Positions 41,024-51,188 of a stretch of 64,000 nt of DNA are shown here, one piece after another; the first letter of the stretch is position 1, and each line of letters opens with the position of its first letter. The stretch covers positions 1 through 64,000 of the forward strand of contig QIAM01000004.1 of NCBI GenBank assembly GCA_003225555.1, written 5' to 3'. This DNA is from Acidobacteriota bacterium (GTDB lineage: Bacteria > Acidobacteriota > Terriglobia > Terriglobales > Acidobacteriaceae). Under the pieces are notes generated by a model. The model did no database searches. It was not told the origin of the DNA and was given only the letters and a program-made list of their open reading frames with translations. The translations under genes were made by a program, and so were the position numbers.

Positions 41024-44000
41024 ATGAAGAGACCTTCGTTTAGCAAACAATTGCCGGGAATCGCGATTCTGCTCCTGGGTATGATCGCAGCCGCAGGAGG
41101 GCCGCTATCTGGCCAGGACGAAAATAGCAGCTATCCCAATCGCTCCTCTGGTTCCCGAGCTCTCGCCGATGCGGATTCCCGAGCGGAAAAAGAAGCTGAA
41201 CGCTTGGTGTCGTTGCCGGCGGAAAGGATCATCGAACTCCTTCAGCAGGAACCTGGACTGCTTCTGCAAGTGAAGAAGATGCTGGTCCGCAAGGCGTACG
41301 AGCAAGGGCGAGTTCTTGATCGCAGTGATTTGCGCGATGACGTTTTGTTTCGTCTCATCCGCCAGGACGAAGACACTCGAATCCTGATTACGCACGAGAT
41401 CGTCGATCGGAATTACATCCGGGCCAAGCCCACTCGTGAGGAGATGCGTAGAGATCAGCAGCAGGCACTGGCGGCAGCAACCACGCGGACCAACAGAGTG
41501 GGAGAGCAGGATAGTCAGGAACAGCAATACTGGGCTGGCCGGAGCCGACAATCGTCCCAGGGAGCGCCGCAGTATTCGGGCCCCTCAGTTCCGGTGGCGC
41601 CGGATCGGCGGATTCCACCATCGTCGCAGCTAACTGAGACTGATCCGCGCCGCAGGCTTCTCGAGGCACAAACGGACGACTCCGGCGTGCAAACTACTGG
41701 TCCAGGAAGCTTCCCGTCTGTCGACGCTAGCCAAGTCGCGCAGCTTCTGAATGCAAATCCTGGCAGGGCAGCTGCGCTCATATCGGAGGCGAGCTCCGGA
41801 CGCAGCTTCGACCAATCTGACATTAACAGCGTCATCAGCCAGCTCAAGTCCAGCGCACAACCGCCAGTGAATCCTCCGATGCCTGATCTTTCAGCTGCAA
41901 ACGACCTGCCCCCGTACCAGATCCCGCCGGCCAACTTCCGCAGCAGCACAGCGCCTCCAATGTCGACGGGAGGCCCGCGCCAAGACAATCCTGCATTGCA
42001 GCGCCGCGTGAATCCCTACGCGGACGTACCGTCACTCTACGATCTCTATTCGCAGTACTCCCGTCATTCGCCCGTTCTGAGCCGGTTTGGCATCGACGTG
42101 TTTGAAAACGGGACTGGCAATTCCGAGCAGTTGCCGATGGATCTGCCGGTCGGGCCGGATTACGTAGTTGGGACTGGTGACGGACTCAACATCGATCTCT
42201 GGGGAAGCGTCTCGCAAAGGTTGCGGCAGACCGTGGATCGGCAAGGGCGGATCACGCTGCCCGACGTGGGAGCGATCGAAGTCGCGGGTCGTTCTCTCGG
42301 AGAGGTACAGCACGTTGTGCAAACTGCCTTGCGCACGCAGTTTCGACAACTTGACGCCGATGTCTCTCTTTCCCGGCTACGCACCATTCGCATCTACGTG
42401 GTCGGAGATGTGCAACGTCCGGGGGCCTACGACGTCAGCTCGCTCTCCACGCCATTGAATGCGCTTTATCAGGCCGGGGGGCCGACCAGCCGCGGCTCGA
42501 TGCGTATTGTGAAGCACTACCGGGGCAAGCAACTCGTCGAGGATGTGGACCTTTACGATCTGCTCCTGCATGGTGTTCAAGCGGGCACGCAGCACTTACA
42601 AAGTGGCGACACGATTCTGGTACCTCCCCTCGGGTCGGAAGTTACGGTGCAAGGGATGGTCCGCAGGCCAGCGATTTATGAGCTGAACGGCGAGAAGAGT
42701 CTGGGGGAAGTTTTGCAGCTCGCCGGCGGCGTGCTTCCGTCCGGAACTCTTCGCCACGTTGATGTGGAGCGGGTTGAAGCTCACCAATCCCGTACCATGC
42801 TGCGGCTCGATATTCCCGAACACAACAATCAGGAAACTGTCACCAAGGCTCTGGAAGATTTCCAGGTCCAGGACAGCGACACCATCAAGATTTCACCCAT
42901 CTTGCCGGTCACCGACAAATCGGTCTATCTCGATGGCCACGTCTTCCGCCCGGGCAAGTACGCGTACAGCGACGGAATGAAAGTTACAGATCTCGTCAAG
43001 TCATACAGCGATCTCTTGCCTGAAGCATACGGTCGCCACGCTGAGATCATTCGTCTGAAGGCTCCGAACAATGAACCGGAGGTGCTGGCTTTCAGTCTTG
43101 ACGATTCGCTCCAGGGGAAAAATCAAGACCTTGTACTCAAACCCTTCGATACGGTTCGCATCTTTGGCCGTTTCGATTTCGAAGAGGCTCCGGTTGTGAC
43201 CGTCACGGGCGAGGTGCGCGAGCCGGGAGACCACGTAACTAATGGCGCGACCTATCTTCGTGACGCCATCTATCTGGCGGGGAATACGACGGCGGACGCA
43301 GAGCTCAACGACGCGCAGGTCTTCCGTCGCACCGAAGATGGCAACCTCAAAGTCGTTAGCGTGAATCTGCAGCGGGCCCTCGCTGGAGATGCGCGTGAGA
43401 ATATCCTTCTGCAGCCGACCGACCGCGTTTTCATCCACAAGAGCGTATCGAGGGTTGACCCGCCCACGGTGACGATTCAGGGCGAGATACCCCGACCGGG
43501 AACCTATCCGCTGGGCAACGAGATGATGGCATCCGATCTGGTGCGCCTGGCCGGAGGTCTTAAGCGATCTGCATACGCGCAACAGGCCGACCTCACCCGC
43601 TACGAAATCGAACAAGGGAGCCGTGTGGCCAGCGAACACCACAATCTTCCCATGGACAAGGCCCTGGCGGGCGAGCCAGACGCCGACGTTCGCCTGCGCG
43701 ACGGTGATGTACTTACTATCGGGCAGATCGCGGGATGGAACAACATCGGAGCAACCATCGCGGTGCAGGGTGAAGTTGCGCATCCCGGCACATTTGGCAT
43801 CGAACCGGGCGAACGCCTCAGCGATGTGTTGGCGCGCGCTGGCGGCCTCTCCAGCGATGCCTATCCCTACGGAGCAATCCTGCAACGCGAGCAGGTTCGC
43901 GAACTGGAGGAGAAGCACCGCGCCGAACTCATCAATGACGTCCATCAACAACAGACGATCTTGAAAACAGCGCCTGAGGCGATGGGCCAATGGCGCACCA

Positions 44001-44476
44001 CGCTGCAAGCCTTGCAGGCTACCTCTGCCACCGGGCGGCTGGTGATCCATGTCTCCGGAGACGTGAAACGCTGGGCTCACACGCCCGCAGACATTCCGGT
44101 CCGCGCTGGTGACGTTCTCTTTATCCCCAAGCGCCCGCATTTCGTTCTGGTCGACGGTGCCGTCTACAGCGCGAACGCAATCACCTTCAAGCCGGGACGA
44201 AGCGCATTGTGGTATCTCCGTCAGGCCGGTGGCCCCACGACCGCTGCGGACAAGAAGAATATTTTCGTGGTCCGTGCCGATGGCTCAGTCGCCGGAGGAA
44301 AGAACGGGTTGTTCGCCGGTAGCGCCCTCGACAGCGTGCTTCAGCCCGGTGACATGGTGATGGTCCCGGAGAAGCCCCTCGGCGGAGGAGCCAAGTGGAA
44401 GCAGATACTGCAAGCCGCACAGATGCTGTCCTCCGTGGGCGCGCCGCTGGCCCCTCTGGCCTACACTCGCTTCTGA
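41024..44476 (+). CDS. Multi-SLBB polysaccharide export protein (Wza-like), 1150 aa
   Basis: An outer-membrane EPS export factor of the Poly_export/SLBB family. A signal peptide (residues 8-28, ending GGPLSGQD) leads to a long Ser/Pro/Gln-rich region to about residue 330. The polysaccharide-export domain follows at about 380-450 (YVVGTGDGLNIDLWG, GRITLPDVGAIEVAGRSL). Then come about eight SLBB-like modules, near residues 455, 539, 632, 724, 815, 911, 1007 and 1041. They are recognised by VxVxGxVxxPG cores such as VYVVGDVQRPGAYD, VTVTGEVREPGDHV and IAVQGEVAHPGTFGI. Wza itself is about 380 residues. It is followed 12 nt later by the Wzi-like gene. Confidence 0.88.
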   Translation: MKRPSFSKQLPGIAILLLGMIAAAGGPLSGQDENSSYPNRSSGSRALADADSRAEKEAERLVSLPAERIIELLQQEPGLLLQVKKMLVRKAYEQGRVLDRSDLRDDVLFRLIRQDEDTRILITHEIVDRNYIRAKPTREEMRRDQQQALAAATTRTNRVGEQDSQEQQYWAGRSRQSSQGAPQYSGPSVPVAPDRRIPPSSQLTETDPRRRLLEAQTDDSGVQTTGPGSFPSVDASQVAQLLNANPGRAAALISEASSGRSFDQSDINSVISQLKSSAQPPVNPPMPDLSAANDLPPYQIPPANFRSSTAPPMSTGGPRQDNPALQRRVNPYADVPSLYDLYSQYSRHSPVLSRFGIDVFENGTGNSEQLPMDLPVGPDYVVGTGDGLNIDLWGSVSQRLRQTVDRQGRITLPDVGAIEVAGRSLGEVQHVVQTALRTQFRQLDADVSLSRLRTIRIYVVGDVQRPGAYDVSSLSTPLNALYQAGGPTSRGSMRIVKHYRGKQLVEDVDLYDLLLHGVQAGTQHLQSGDTILVPPLGSEVTVQGMVRRPAIYELNGEKSLGEVLQLAGGVLPSGTLRHVDVERVEAHQSRTMLRLDIPEHNNQETVTKALEDFQVQDSDTIKISPILPVTDKSVYLDGHVFRPGKYAYSDGMKVTDLVKSYSDLLPEAYGRHAEIIRLKAPNNEPEVLAFSLDDSLQGKNQDLVLKPFDTVRIFGRFDFEEAPVVTVTGEVREPGDHVTNGATYLRDAIYLAGNTTADAELNDAQVFRRTEDGNLKVVSVNLQRALAGDARENILLQPTDRVFIHKSVSRVDPPTVTIQGEIPRPGTYPLGNEMMASDLVRLAGGLKRSAYAQQADLTRYEIEQGSRVASEHHNLPMDKALAGEPDADVRLRDGDVLTIGQIAGWNNIGATIAVQGEVAHPGTFGIEPGERLSDVLARAGGLSSDAYPYGAILQREQVRELEEKHRAELINDVHQQQTILKTAPEAMGQWRTTLQALQATSATGRLVIHVSGDVKRWAHTPADIPVRAGDVLFIPKRPHFVLVDGAVYSANAITFKPGRSALWYLRQAGGPTTAADKKNIFVVRADGSVAGGKNGLFAGSALDSVLQPGDMVMVPEKPLGGGAKWKQILQAAQMLSSVGAPLAPLAYTRF

Positions 44477-44488
44477 TCGGCACCGAGA

Positions 44489-46957
44489 ATGAAGCGGCGC
44501 CTCCAAGTCTGGGCATTGTTGACTGGGTTCGCCGGCACTCTGCCCTCGACCGTCTGGGCACAGGACCTGCCTTCTGCACCCTCGAACGCAGGGGGCGAAA
44601 CTGTGTCACGCGCGCTTCCTGTCGAGCGGCGAGAGAAGCATCTCTACGAGTTGCAGCCCGGGGAAGATCCTGAGAACCGCTTATTCTCGCCTTTTGCCAG
44701 GCACGTGGCCGCAGATCAGAAAAACTTTTGGACAGCGCCTCTGCGCTGGAAGGCGGGAGACCTTCCCTGGATTCTGCCCATGGCAGCGGCGACCGGCGGA
44801 GTAATCGCCGGGGACCATTGGATCTCACAGCAAGTTCCCAACAGCACGAGTCAATTGCATCGCAGCAAGCAAATCTCGGATTACGCGACGTACTCACTCA
44901 TCGGAGCAACCGGTGGAGCTTTCCTGCTCGGACACCTGACCCACAACGAACACCTGCGCGAAACGGGGTTCCTTGCCGGCGAGGCGGCATTCAACAGTAC
45001 TCTCGCGACCTATGCGTTCAAGATGATGTCGCGGCGTCCGCGTCCGGTAACGGGTAACGGCAACGGAACGTTCTTCCAGGGAGGAGCGTCGTTTCCTTCA
45101 GAGCATTCCGCCGTCGCTTGGTCAATTGCTGGAGTGATTGCCCACGAGTATCCAGGCCCATTCACGAAGGTTGCAGCCTATGGCCTCGCATCCGCGATCA
45201 CTATGACGCGGGTCACCAGCAAGCAGCATTTCCCCTCCGACGTCATTGTGGGAAGTCTCCTCGGCTGGTACTTCGCACACGAAGTTTACCGAGCGCATCA
45301 CGATCCGGAGCTTGGCGGTTCAGCATGGGAAAACTTCCTGGAAAGAGACGCAGAGAATCAGCCGCGCAACCCGAAGAATATGGGGTCACCCGCGGTTCCG
45401 CCTGACAGCTGGGTATACCCGTTATTCGAAAGGCTGGCAGCGCTCGGGTACATCAAAAGTGCATACCTGGGCATACGTCCGTGGACCCGCATGGAGTGCG
45501 CCCGGCTGCTTGATGAAGCTGACGAACATATCCGGTACGACGGCTTCGGAGATAGCGAAGGGGAGAAGATCTACTCCGCACTGCTCGACGAGTTTCACGA
45601 CGACGTCGAACACTTGAATGGAGCTGCCAACGTCGGCGTGACGCTCGACTCGATGTACACGCGTGGTACCCAGATCTCAGGTACGCCTCTGCGCGATGGC
45701 TATCACTTCGGTCAGACCATCGTTAACGACTACGGGCGGCCTTACTCCAGCGGCTTCAATGCTGTCACCGGAGTAAGTGCTCGCGCAGTGGCCGGGCCTT
45801 TATCTTTCTATGTTCGGGGCGAGTATCAACACGCGCCTGCCGCGCCTTCGTACTCGGCAGATGCACTCAACGCAATCGCACAGACAGATCAGACCCTTCC
45901 GTTGCCGAATGGCACCCATGAAATTAACCGGTTCGCGCTCTTGGATGCTTCGGTGGCAATGACTTTTCAAAATGTGCAGCTGTCATTTGGGAGGCAGAGT
46001 CACTGGCTGGGTTCGGACGAGAGTGGACCTTTTCTCTGCAGCAACAACGCGCAGCCCATCACCCAGTTCGACATTCAAAGTGTTTCACCCTTCCATTTCC
46101 CACTGCTTTCGAAACTGTTGGGACCAGCGCGTATGGAGTTCTTTCTCAGCCAACTCTCCGGCCAAACGTGGGACTTCAATCCGCCGAACCTGCTTGGCCC
46201 GGGCTTTACGCCGCAACCGTTCGTTCATGGCGACAAGATTACGTTCAAGCCGACTCCAAATTTGGAGATCGGCATGGGTATTACGGCGATGTTCGGAGGT
46301 CCGGGACTGCCGTTCACCTTCAAGGAGTTTCTCAAGACGTATTATTCCCACAAGGCGACCATCGCGGCGAATCCTGCAAAGCGCTTCTCCTCGGTCGATT
46401 TCAACTATCGGGTCCCCGGCTTGAGAAACTGGCTGATCGTCTACGCCAATACGATGGTAGGCGATGAAATCTCCCCCATTGGGTCCAGTCGCGCCCTCGT
46501 AAATCCCGGAATTTACCTGGCTCAAATTCCAGGAATCAAGAAGCTGGATTTTCGCCTTGAAATGGCGAGAGAGCCGTTGACGCGGGAGTTTCCGGCGGGC
46601 TTCGTTTATTACGATCGACGCTACCGCTCGGGCTTCACCAACGAAGGGAATCTGATCGGCAGTTGGGTGGGCCGCGCGGGCGCGGGGGGAAGGCTCTGGG
46701 CTACGTACTGGCTCTCACCGCGCACAAATTTTCAATTGGGATACAGGGAGCAGCACGTGAGCCAGCGGTTTTTAGAAGGCGGGCGCCTGCGCGACGTATC
46801 AGCCCGGGGTGAGTTCCTGCTCAATTCACAGACAGCCGTGGAGGCTTCGGTGCAGTACGAACGCTGGAGGTTTCCGCTTCTGGCCGCAGGTCAGCAATCG
46901 AATATCAGCGCTTCTGTGCAGCTGACGGTCAGTCCTCATTGGGGACTGCACAAGTGA
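44489..46957 (+). CDS. PAP2 phosphatase-Wzi capsule assembly fusion, 822 aa
   Basis: The N-terminus (signal peptide to residue 25) carries a complete PAP2 acid phosphatase: K178-x6-R185-P186 (KMMSRRPRPV), PSEHS (203-207) and R241-x5-H247-x3-D251 (RVTSKQHFPSDV). From about residue 310 the chain is a Wzi-like outer-membrane beta-barrel (LFERLAALGYIKSAYLGIRP, SFYVRGEYQHAPAAPS, VQLSFGRQSHWLGSDESGPF). Wzi anchors capsule or EPS at the cell surface. The phosphatase could act on a lipid pyrophosphate of polyprenol. Such fusions are known in acidobacterial annotation. The start is 12 nt after the SLBB gene. Confidence 0.88.
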   Translation: MKRRLQVWALLTGFAGTLPSTVWAQDLPSAPSNAGGETVSRALPVERREKHLYELQPGEDPENRLFSPFARHVAADQKNFWTAPLRWKAGDLPWILPMAAATGGVIAGDHWISQQVPNSTSQLHRSKQISDYATYSLIGATGGAFLLGHLTHNEHLRETGFLAGEAAFNSTLATYAFKMMSRRPRPVTGNGNGTFFQGGASFPSEHSAVAWSIAGVIAHEYPGPFTKVAAYGLASAITMTRVTSKQHFPSDVIVGSLLGWYFAHEVYRAHHDPELGGSAWENFLERDAENQPRNPKNMGSPAVPPDSWVYPLFERLAALGYIKSAYLGIRPWTRMECARLLDEADEHIRYDGFGDSEGEKIYSALLDEFHDDVEHLNGAANVGVTLDSMYTRGTQISGTPLRDGYHFGQTIVNDYGRPYSSGFNAVTGVSARAVAGPLSFYVRGEYQHAPAAPSYSADALNAIAQTDQTLPLPNGTHEINRFALLDASVAMTFQNVQLSFGRQSHWLGSDESGPFLCSNNAQPITQFDIQSVSPFHFPLLSKLLGPARMEFFLSQLSGQTWDFNPPNLLGPGFTPQPFVHGDKITFKPTPNLEIGMGITAMFGGPGLPFTFKEFLKTYYSHKATIAANPAKRFSSVDFNYRVPGLRNWLIVYANTMVGDEISPIGSSRALVNPGIYLAQIPGIKKLDFRLEMAREPLTREFPAGFVYYDRRYRSGFTNEGNLIGSWVGRAGAGGRLWATYWLSPRTNFQLGYREQHVSQRFLEGGRLRDVSARGEFLLNSQTAVEASVQYERWRFPLLAAGQQSNISASVQLTVSPHWGLHK

Positions 46958-46983
46958 GAATGCCAGTTGTGCTCTGAGCGAGT

Positions 46984-48423
46984 GTGAAGCCGAACACGAA
47001 CATTCCGTCGGTGATTTCCCGGTCACCGGAGATCGAACCTACGATCCATTCTTATGGCCGGGAGGAACTTGAGTTCACTCGTCGTCGCAGCAAGACGGAG
47101 TGGCTGCAGATCTTCTGGCAGCAAAGGCAATCCCTAAGGCGGCTGACGATTCGCGGTCTGCTTGCCGTGACGCTGGTGGCCTTGCTCATCCCGAAGCGAT
47201 ATGAATCGACAACTCGGATCATGCCGCCCGATCCAGAGTCCGGCGGAGGAATGGGTATGCTGGCTGCGCTGGCGGGACGGGGTGGGGGATCCAGCGACTC
47301 AGGCTCAACTTCCGTAGGCTCGATGCCTGGTATAGGCATGCTAGCCAGTGACCTGCTTGGAGTGAAGAGCACGGGGGCGACGCTGGTGGGCATTCTGGCA
47401 AGCGATACCATTCGCAACCGGCTAATCGACCGCTTCCAGCTGCAAAAAGTCTACGGGGATCGCTACAAACAAGATGCCCGCAAAGACCTCGGGAAACTCA
47501 CCGAGATCACGGAAGATCGAAAAAGCGGAATCATTACCGTCAGCGTGACTGATCGCGATCCGCAACGAGCGGCAGCTTTGGCAAAGGCCTACATCGACGA
47601 ACTGGATCGATTGGTGGCCGAACTCAGCACTTCGGCTGCACGCCGGGAACGTATCTTTGTTGAACAACGGCTGCATAGCGTCAAACAGGAACTCGACGCG
47701 TCGGCACGTGAGTTCAGCGAATACGCCAGCAAGAATACGGCGGTGGACATCAACGCCCAGACCAAGGCCATGGTGGAGTCGGCGGCCGTTCTGCAGGGAC
47801 AGCTTATTGCCGCGCGCTCGGAGGTGCAGGGACTCGAGCAGATCTACACCAAAAACAATATCAAAGTCAAGACGGTCGAGGCCCGCATCGCGGAGTTGCA
47901 GCGACAACTGCAGAACATGGGTGGGGAGGGTCCTCCGCCCGAAGGCACCGCTCCGTCAGCAGAGCCTAACCCGCCAGAGCTCTATCCTTCAATCCGCAAA
48001 CTTCCGCTCCTCGGAGTGCGATGGGCTGATCTCTACCGTCAGACGAAAATCAATGAGACCGTCTTCGGGTTGCTCCGCCAGAAGTACGAACTGGCGCGGA
48101 TCCAGGAGGCAAAGGAAATTCCCACGATCAAAGTGCTGGACCCACCCGCGGTGGCCGAAAAGAAGGCAAGTCCGCACCGCCTCGTAATTATCTTGCTAGG
48201 CGCGCTACTGGTGTTCGCGGGAGGATGCGCCTGGATCGTAGCGTCCTTTGCGTGGAATGAAATGAGCTCCGAAGATCTCCGCAAGCAACTGGCACAAGAA
48301 GTTGAGCAGAAGTGCCGCGAAAAGACTTTAAGACTCTACAGGCGGGCGCGCGAGCGCTTCGGCCGCAACGGCCACAATCACAACGGCACCGACCCAACGC
48401 ACAACAACGGTTCATCGCGGTAG
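46984..48423 (+). CDS. Wzz/GumC-like chain-length and export protein, 479 aa
   Basis: An inner-membrane polysaccharide co-polymerase. A GTG start at 46984 is used, 26 nt after the previous stop. TM1 (about residues 52-70, RGLLAVTLVALLIPKRYEST) is followed by a periplasmic region. It contains a Gly/Ser-rich loop (GMGMLAALAGRGGGSSDSGS) and a long coiled coil (ARREFSEYASKNTAVDINAQ and KVKTVEARIAELQRQLQNMG). TM2 (about 420-440, VIILLGALLVFAGGCAWIVA) ends with a basic tail. There is no BY-kinase domain, so chain length control would not be autophosphorylated here. It matches Wzz proteins of kinase-less systems. Confidence 0.85.
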   Translation: MKPNTNIPSVISRSPEIEPTIHSYGREELEFTRRRSKTEWLQIFWQQRQSLRRLTIRGLLAVTLVALLIPKRYESTTRIMPPDPESGGGMGMLAALAGRGGGSSDSGSTSVGSMPGIGMLASDLLGVKSTGATLVGILASDTIRNRLIDRFQLQKVYGDRYKQDARKDLGKLTEITEDRKSGIITVSVTDRDPQRAAALAKAYIDELDRLVAELSTSAARRERIFVEQRLHSVKQELDASAREFSEYASKNTAVDINAQTKAMVESAAVLQGQLIAARSEVQGLEQIYTKNNIKVKTVEARIAELQRQLQNMGGEGPPPEGTAPSAEPNPPELYPSIRKLPLLGVRWADLYRQTKINETVFGLLRQKYELARIQEAKEIPTIKVLDPPAVAEKKASPHRLVIILLGALLVFAGGCAWIVASFAWNEMSSEDLRKQLAQEVEQKCREKTLRLYRRARERFGRNGHNHNGTDPTHNNGSSR

Positions 48424-48465
48424 CTGCGCACAAACATATTTTCGCCGCTCGTCAAGAAAGCCTTT

Positions 48466-49461
48466 ATGCCAAAAAAAGCGCTGATCACTGGAATCACCGG
48501 GCAGGACGGCTCTTATCTTGCCGAATTTCTGCTAGACAAGGGCTACTCCGTGTACGGTCTTGTCCGTCGCAGCAGCACTATCAACTTTGAGCGGATTGCT
48601 CATCTCCAGGACAGAGTCGAGCTGATCCCCGGAGATTTGCTTGATCAAAGCTCGCTGCTTGCTGCCCTCAACGAAGCTGAGCCGGACGAGGTCTACAATC
48701 TCGCCGCTCAATCATTCGTCCCGACCTCTTGGAGCCAACCGGTTCTCACGGGAGAATTCACCGCTCTCGGTGTGACTCGCATGCTCGAGGTCATTCGCGT
48801 GGTGAATCCCGCCATCCGTTTTTATCAGGCTTCCTCCAGTGAGATGTTTGGCATGACCGAAGAATCCCCCCAGACCGAGCACACACGATTTTATCCCCGA
48901 AGCCCTTATGGAGTGGCGAAACTGTACGGCCACTGGATCACCGTCAATGCGCGCGAAAGCTACAATCTCTTTGCCTGCTCGGGGATTTTGTTCAACCACG
49001 AATCTCCCCGCCGTGGCATTGAATTTGTAACCCGCCGAGTCAGTCACAACGTGGCCCGCATTAAGCTCGGGATGCAGACGAAATTCCGCATGGGCCATCT
49101 CGACGTCGAGCGCGATTGGGGGTTTGCCGGCGACTACGTTCGTGCCATGTGGATGATGCTTCAACAAGACACGCCCGATGACTACGTGATCGCGACCGGC
49201 CTGCCGCACAGCGTGCGTCACTTGGTGGAGCTCGCATTTGCACATGTTGGTCTGGACTATCGGCAGTATGTTGAGATCGATCCCACTCTCCTGCGCCCTG
49301 CCGAGGTCTACCACTTGCGCGGCGACTATAGCAAAGCCCGGCAGCGCCTGGGCTGGGAACCCACGATGAGTTTCGAACAATTGGTGGCGAGTATGGTTGA
49401 GAGTGACATCAGCCTGCTTGCGAAAACTGCCTCCAATGCCGCGGTATCCGCAACAGGTTGA
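48466..49461 (+). CDS. gmd: GDP-mannose 4,6-dehydratase, 331 aa
   Basis: It converts GDP-D-mannose to GDP-4-keto-6-deoxy-D-mannose, precursor of GDP-fucose, rhamnose and related sugars. The Rossmann start [20 protein letters not shown] and the NADP site [16 protein letters not shown] are characteristic of Gmd. The catalytic Tyr/Lys pair is in [12 protein letters not shown], and the family motif [20 protein letters not shown] is present. The downstream gene, a reductase, would complete GDP-6-deoxy-D-mannose formation. Start ATG 48466. Confidence 0.95.
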   Translation: MPKKALITGITGQDGSYLAEFLLDKGYSVYGLVRRSSTINFERIAHLQDRVELIPGDLLDQSSLLAALNEAEPDEVYNLAAQSFVPTSWSQPVLTGEFTALGVTRMLEVIRVVNPAIRFYQASSSEMFGMTEESPQTEHTRFYPRSPYGVAKLYGHWITVNARESYNLFACSGILFNHESPRRGIEFVTRRVSHNVARIKLGMQTKFRMGHLDVERDWGFAGDYVRAMWMMLQQDTPDDYVIATGLPHSVRHLVELAFAHVGLDYRQYVEIDPTLLRPAEVYHLRGDYSKARQRLGWEPTMSFEQLVASMVESDISLLAKTASNAAVSATG

Positions 49462-49493
49462 ACTATTTCGTCGATGCATTGAGCTGTCACAGC

Positions 49494-50498
49494 ATGGGTC
49501 GAGTTCTAATTACCGGCGGAACGGGATTTGTAGGCAGACATCTCGCATCATTTCTCAAGCCGCGGACCTCGCGACTTGCGGTGCTTGCGTCCAGTGGATG
49601 TGGCGACCTGCGGGAGATAGAGTGCTATGAAGTGGACGTCTGCGATTCTGACGATGTCCGCGCCGCCATCCATGACTTCCGGCCTGATCATATCTACCAC
49701 CTGGCGGCGATTTCGTCGGTCGAGCTCTCGTGGAAGTCTCCACGTCTGACATACGAAGTGAATGTCCTCGGCACGCTCAACGTTTTGGAAACAGCGATGA
49801 ATCTGCCGGCGCCGCCGAGAATTCTGAACGTGAGTACGGCGCAGGTATACGCCCCGAGCGCCTCGGCGTTGAGCGAGGACAGTGCGTTGGGCCCTGACAA
49901 CCCTTACGCCGCCAGCAAAGCAATGGCAGAATTCCTCAGGGTGCAGTATCAGAAGCACATCGGCGGTGGAATCGTGACCGCTCGATCCTTTAATCACGCG
50001 GGCCCCGGCCAATCGCCCGGCTTCGTGCTCTCCTCTATCGCAAAGCAGTTTGCGGAAATCGAAGCTGGAACACGCGAGCCAAATCTCGTAGTCGGAAACA
50101 TTCATGTAAAGCGCGATTTCACGGATGTTCGCGATGTCATTCAAGCCTATTGCCTTCTCCTCGAAAAGGGCAACGTCAACGAGGTCTATAACGTCTGCAG
50201 CGGCCGTTCTTGGTCCATCGCGCAGATCATTAACGAATTCGAATCAGCCTCGGGCATCAAGGTCGCTATTGAGACACATCCCGACAAACATCGTGCGGGC
50301 GAAATCAGGGTGGTTTGTGGTAATCCTGCAAGGATCCGGGCCACCGGATGGGAACCGCACATCCCGCTGGAAACAACCGTCCGTGATCTGCTCAGTTATT
50401 GGCGATTGTCTGTCCGTGAACAAAGCGACACCCAGAAACGCTCCGACGTGGAAACCAGCAAAGACCGCATGCGCTCAACTCCGCTTAGTACACAGTAG
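49494..50498 (+). CDS. rmd: GDP-4-keto-6-deoxymannose reductase-like (SDR), 334 aa
   Basis: It probably reduces the keto group made by Gmd, giving GDP-D-rhamnose or a related sugar. It begins MGRVLITGGTGFVGRHLASF (glycine motif) from ATG 49494. A TTG at 49458, overlapping the Gmd stop, adds 12 residues. The catalytic Tyr/Lys is in NPYAASKAMAEFL, and the substrate-binding loop contains RSFNHAGPGQSPGFVLS. The order gmd-rmd is usual. I cannot exclude a fucose-synthase-like product. Confidence 0.8.
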   Translation: MGRVLITGGTGFVGRHLASFLKPRTSRLAVLASSGCGDLREIECYEVDVCDSDDVRAAIHDFRPDHIYHLAAISSVELSWKSPRLTYEVNVLGTLNVLETAMNLPAPPRILNVSTAQVYAPSASALSEDSALGPDNPYAASKAMAEFLRVQYQKHIGGGIVTARSFNHAGPGQSPGFVLSSIAKQFAEIEAGTREPNLVVGNIHVKRDFTDVRDVIQAYCLLLEKGNVNEVYNVCSGRSWSIAQIINEFESASGIKVAIETHPDKHRAGEIRVVCGNPARIRATGWEPHIPLETTVRDLLSYWRLSVREQSDTQKRSDVETSKDRMRSTPLSTQ

Positions 50499-50564
50499 CA
50501 ACCCAGAACCTCGAATCTCTGAAATCTCGTCCGCGGCCTGATTCCTTCAGAAAGTCCGAGTCCA

Positions 50565-51188
50565 TTGAATCCGATCACCGATTGCCGATCCTATTTTGAA
50601 GCTCTGTCCGACACGGTTGGAAAGCTTCCACATGCAGACGTCGAAAGTGTTGTCAGCATGCTGATGACAGCCTTTGAACGCCGGCGTACGGTCTTCCTGT
50701 TTGGCAACGGGGGCAGTGCCGCCCTCGCCTCGCACTTCGCCTGCGATCTGGGAAAAGGAACTGCGAACGGTTCCGGAAAAAGATTTCGCGTAATCGCTCT
50801 GACAGATAACGTTCCGATCATGACGGCTTGGGCCAATGACTCCCACTACGAAGATATCTTCGCGGAACAACTGATCAATTTTGTCTGCCCGAAAGATGTC
50901 GCGTTCGCCGTCAGCGCCAGTGGAAACTCTGCCAACGTAATCAAGGCTCTGGTCGCGGCGCGACGGGCCGGCGCAACCACGGTCGGCCTGACGGGATTTG
51001 CCGGGGGAAAAATGAAGGCGCTCTGTGACGCTTGCGTGGTGATTCCCACCGACAACATGCAAGTCATTGAAGACCTGCATCTTTCTGTGGCGCATGCATT
51101 GTTCACATGCGTGAAGCATAGAATTAGCCACTCGGTGACGCATGCATGGTCAGGGCCGCTGTTGGTTGGCAGGAGCGCAGGCCGATGA
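50565..51188 (+). CDS. gmhA: Phosphoheptose isomerase (GmhA/SIS family), 207 aa
   Basis: It interconverts sedoheptulose 7-phosphate and D-glycero-D-manno-heptose 7-phosphate. Family features are VFLFGNGGSAALASHFACDL, then AFAVSASGNSANVIKALVAA and VIEDLHLSVAHALFTC near the C-terminus, which carries the residues forming the active site. The start is TTG at 50565 with no clear ribosome site. It is followed by an ATGA overlap (51185-51188) with the sugar transferase. Together with the GHMP kinase at 52599 and nucleotidyltransferase at 62593, it points to an activated heptose in the polymer. Confidence 0.9.
   Translation: MNPITDCRSYFEALSDTVGKLPHADVESVVSMLMTAFERRRTVFLFGNGGSAALASHFACDLGKGTANGSGKRFRVIALTDNVPIMTAWANDSHYEDIFAEQLINFVCPKDVAFAVSASGNSANVIKALVAARRAGATTVGLTGFAGGKMKALCDACVVIPTDNMQVIEDLHLSVAHALFTCVKHRISHSVTHAWSGPLLVGRSAGR

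Noticed and set aside
43001-44140. Long minus-strand open frame (379 codons) inside the SLBB gene
   Set aside because: Shadow of the plus-strand gene, whose SLBB repeats are clear. No ribosome site.
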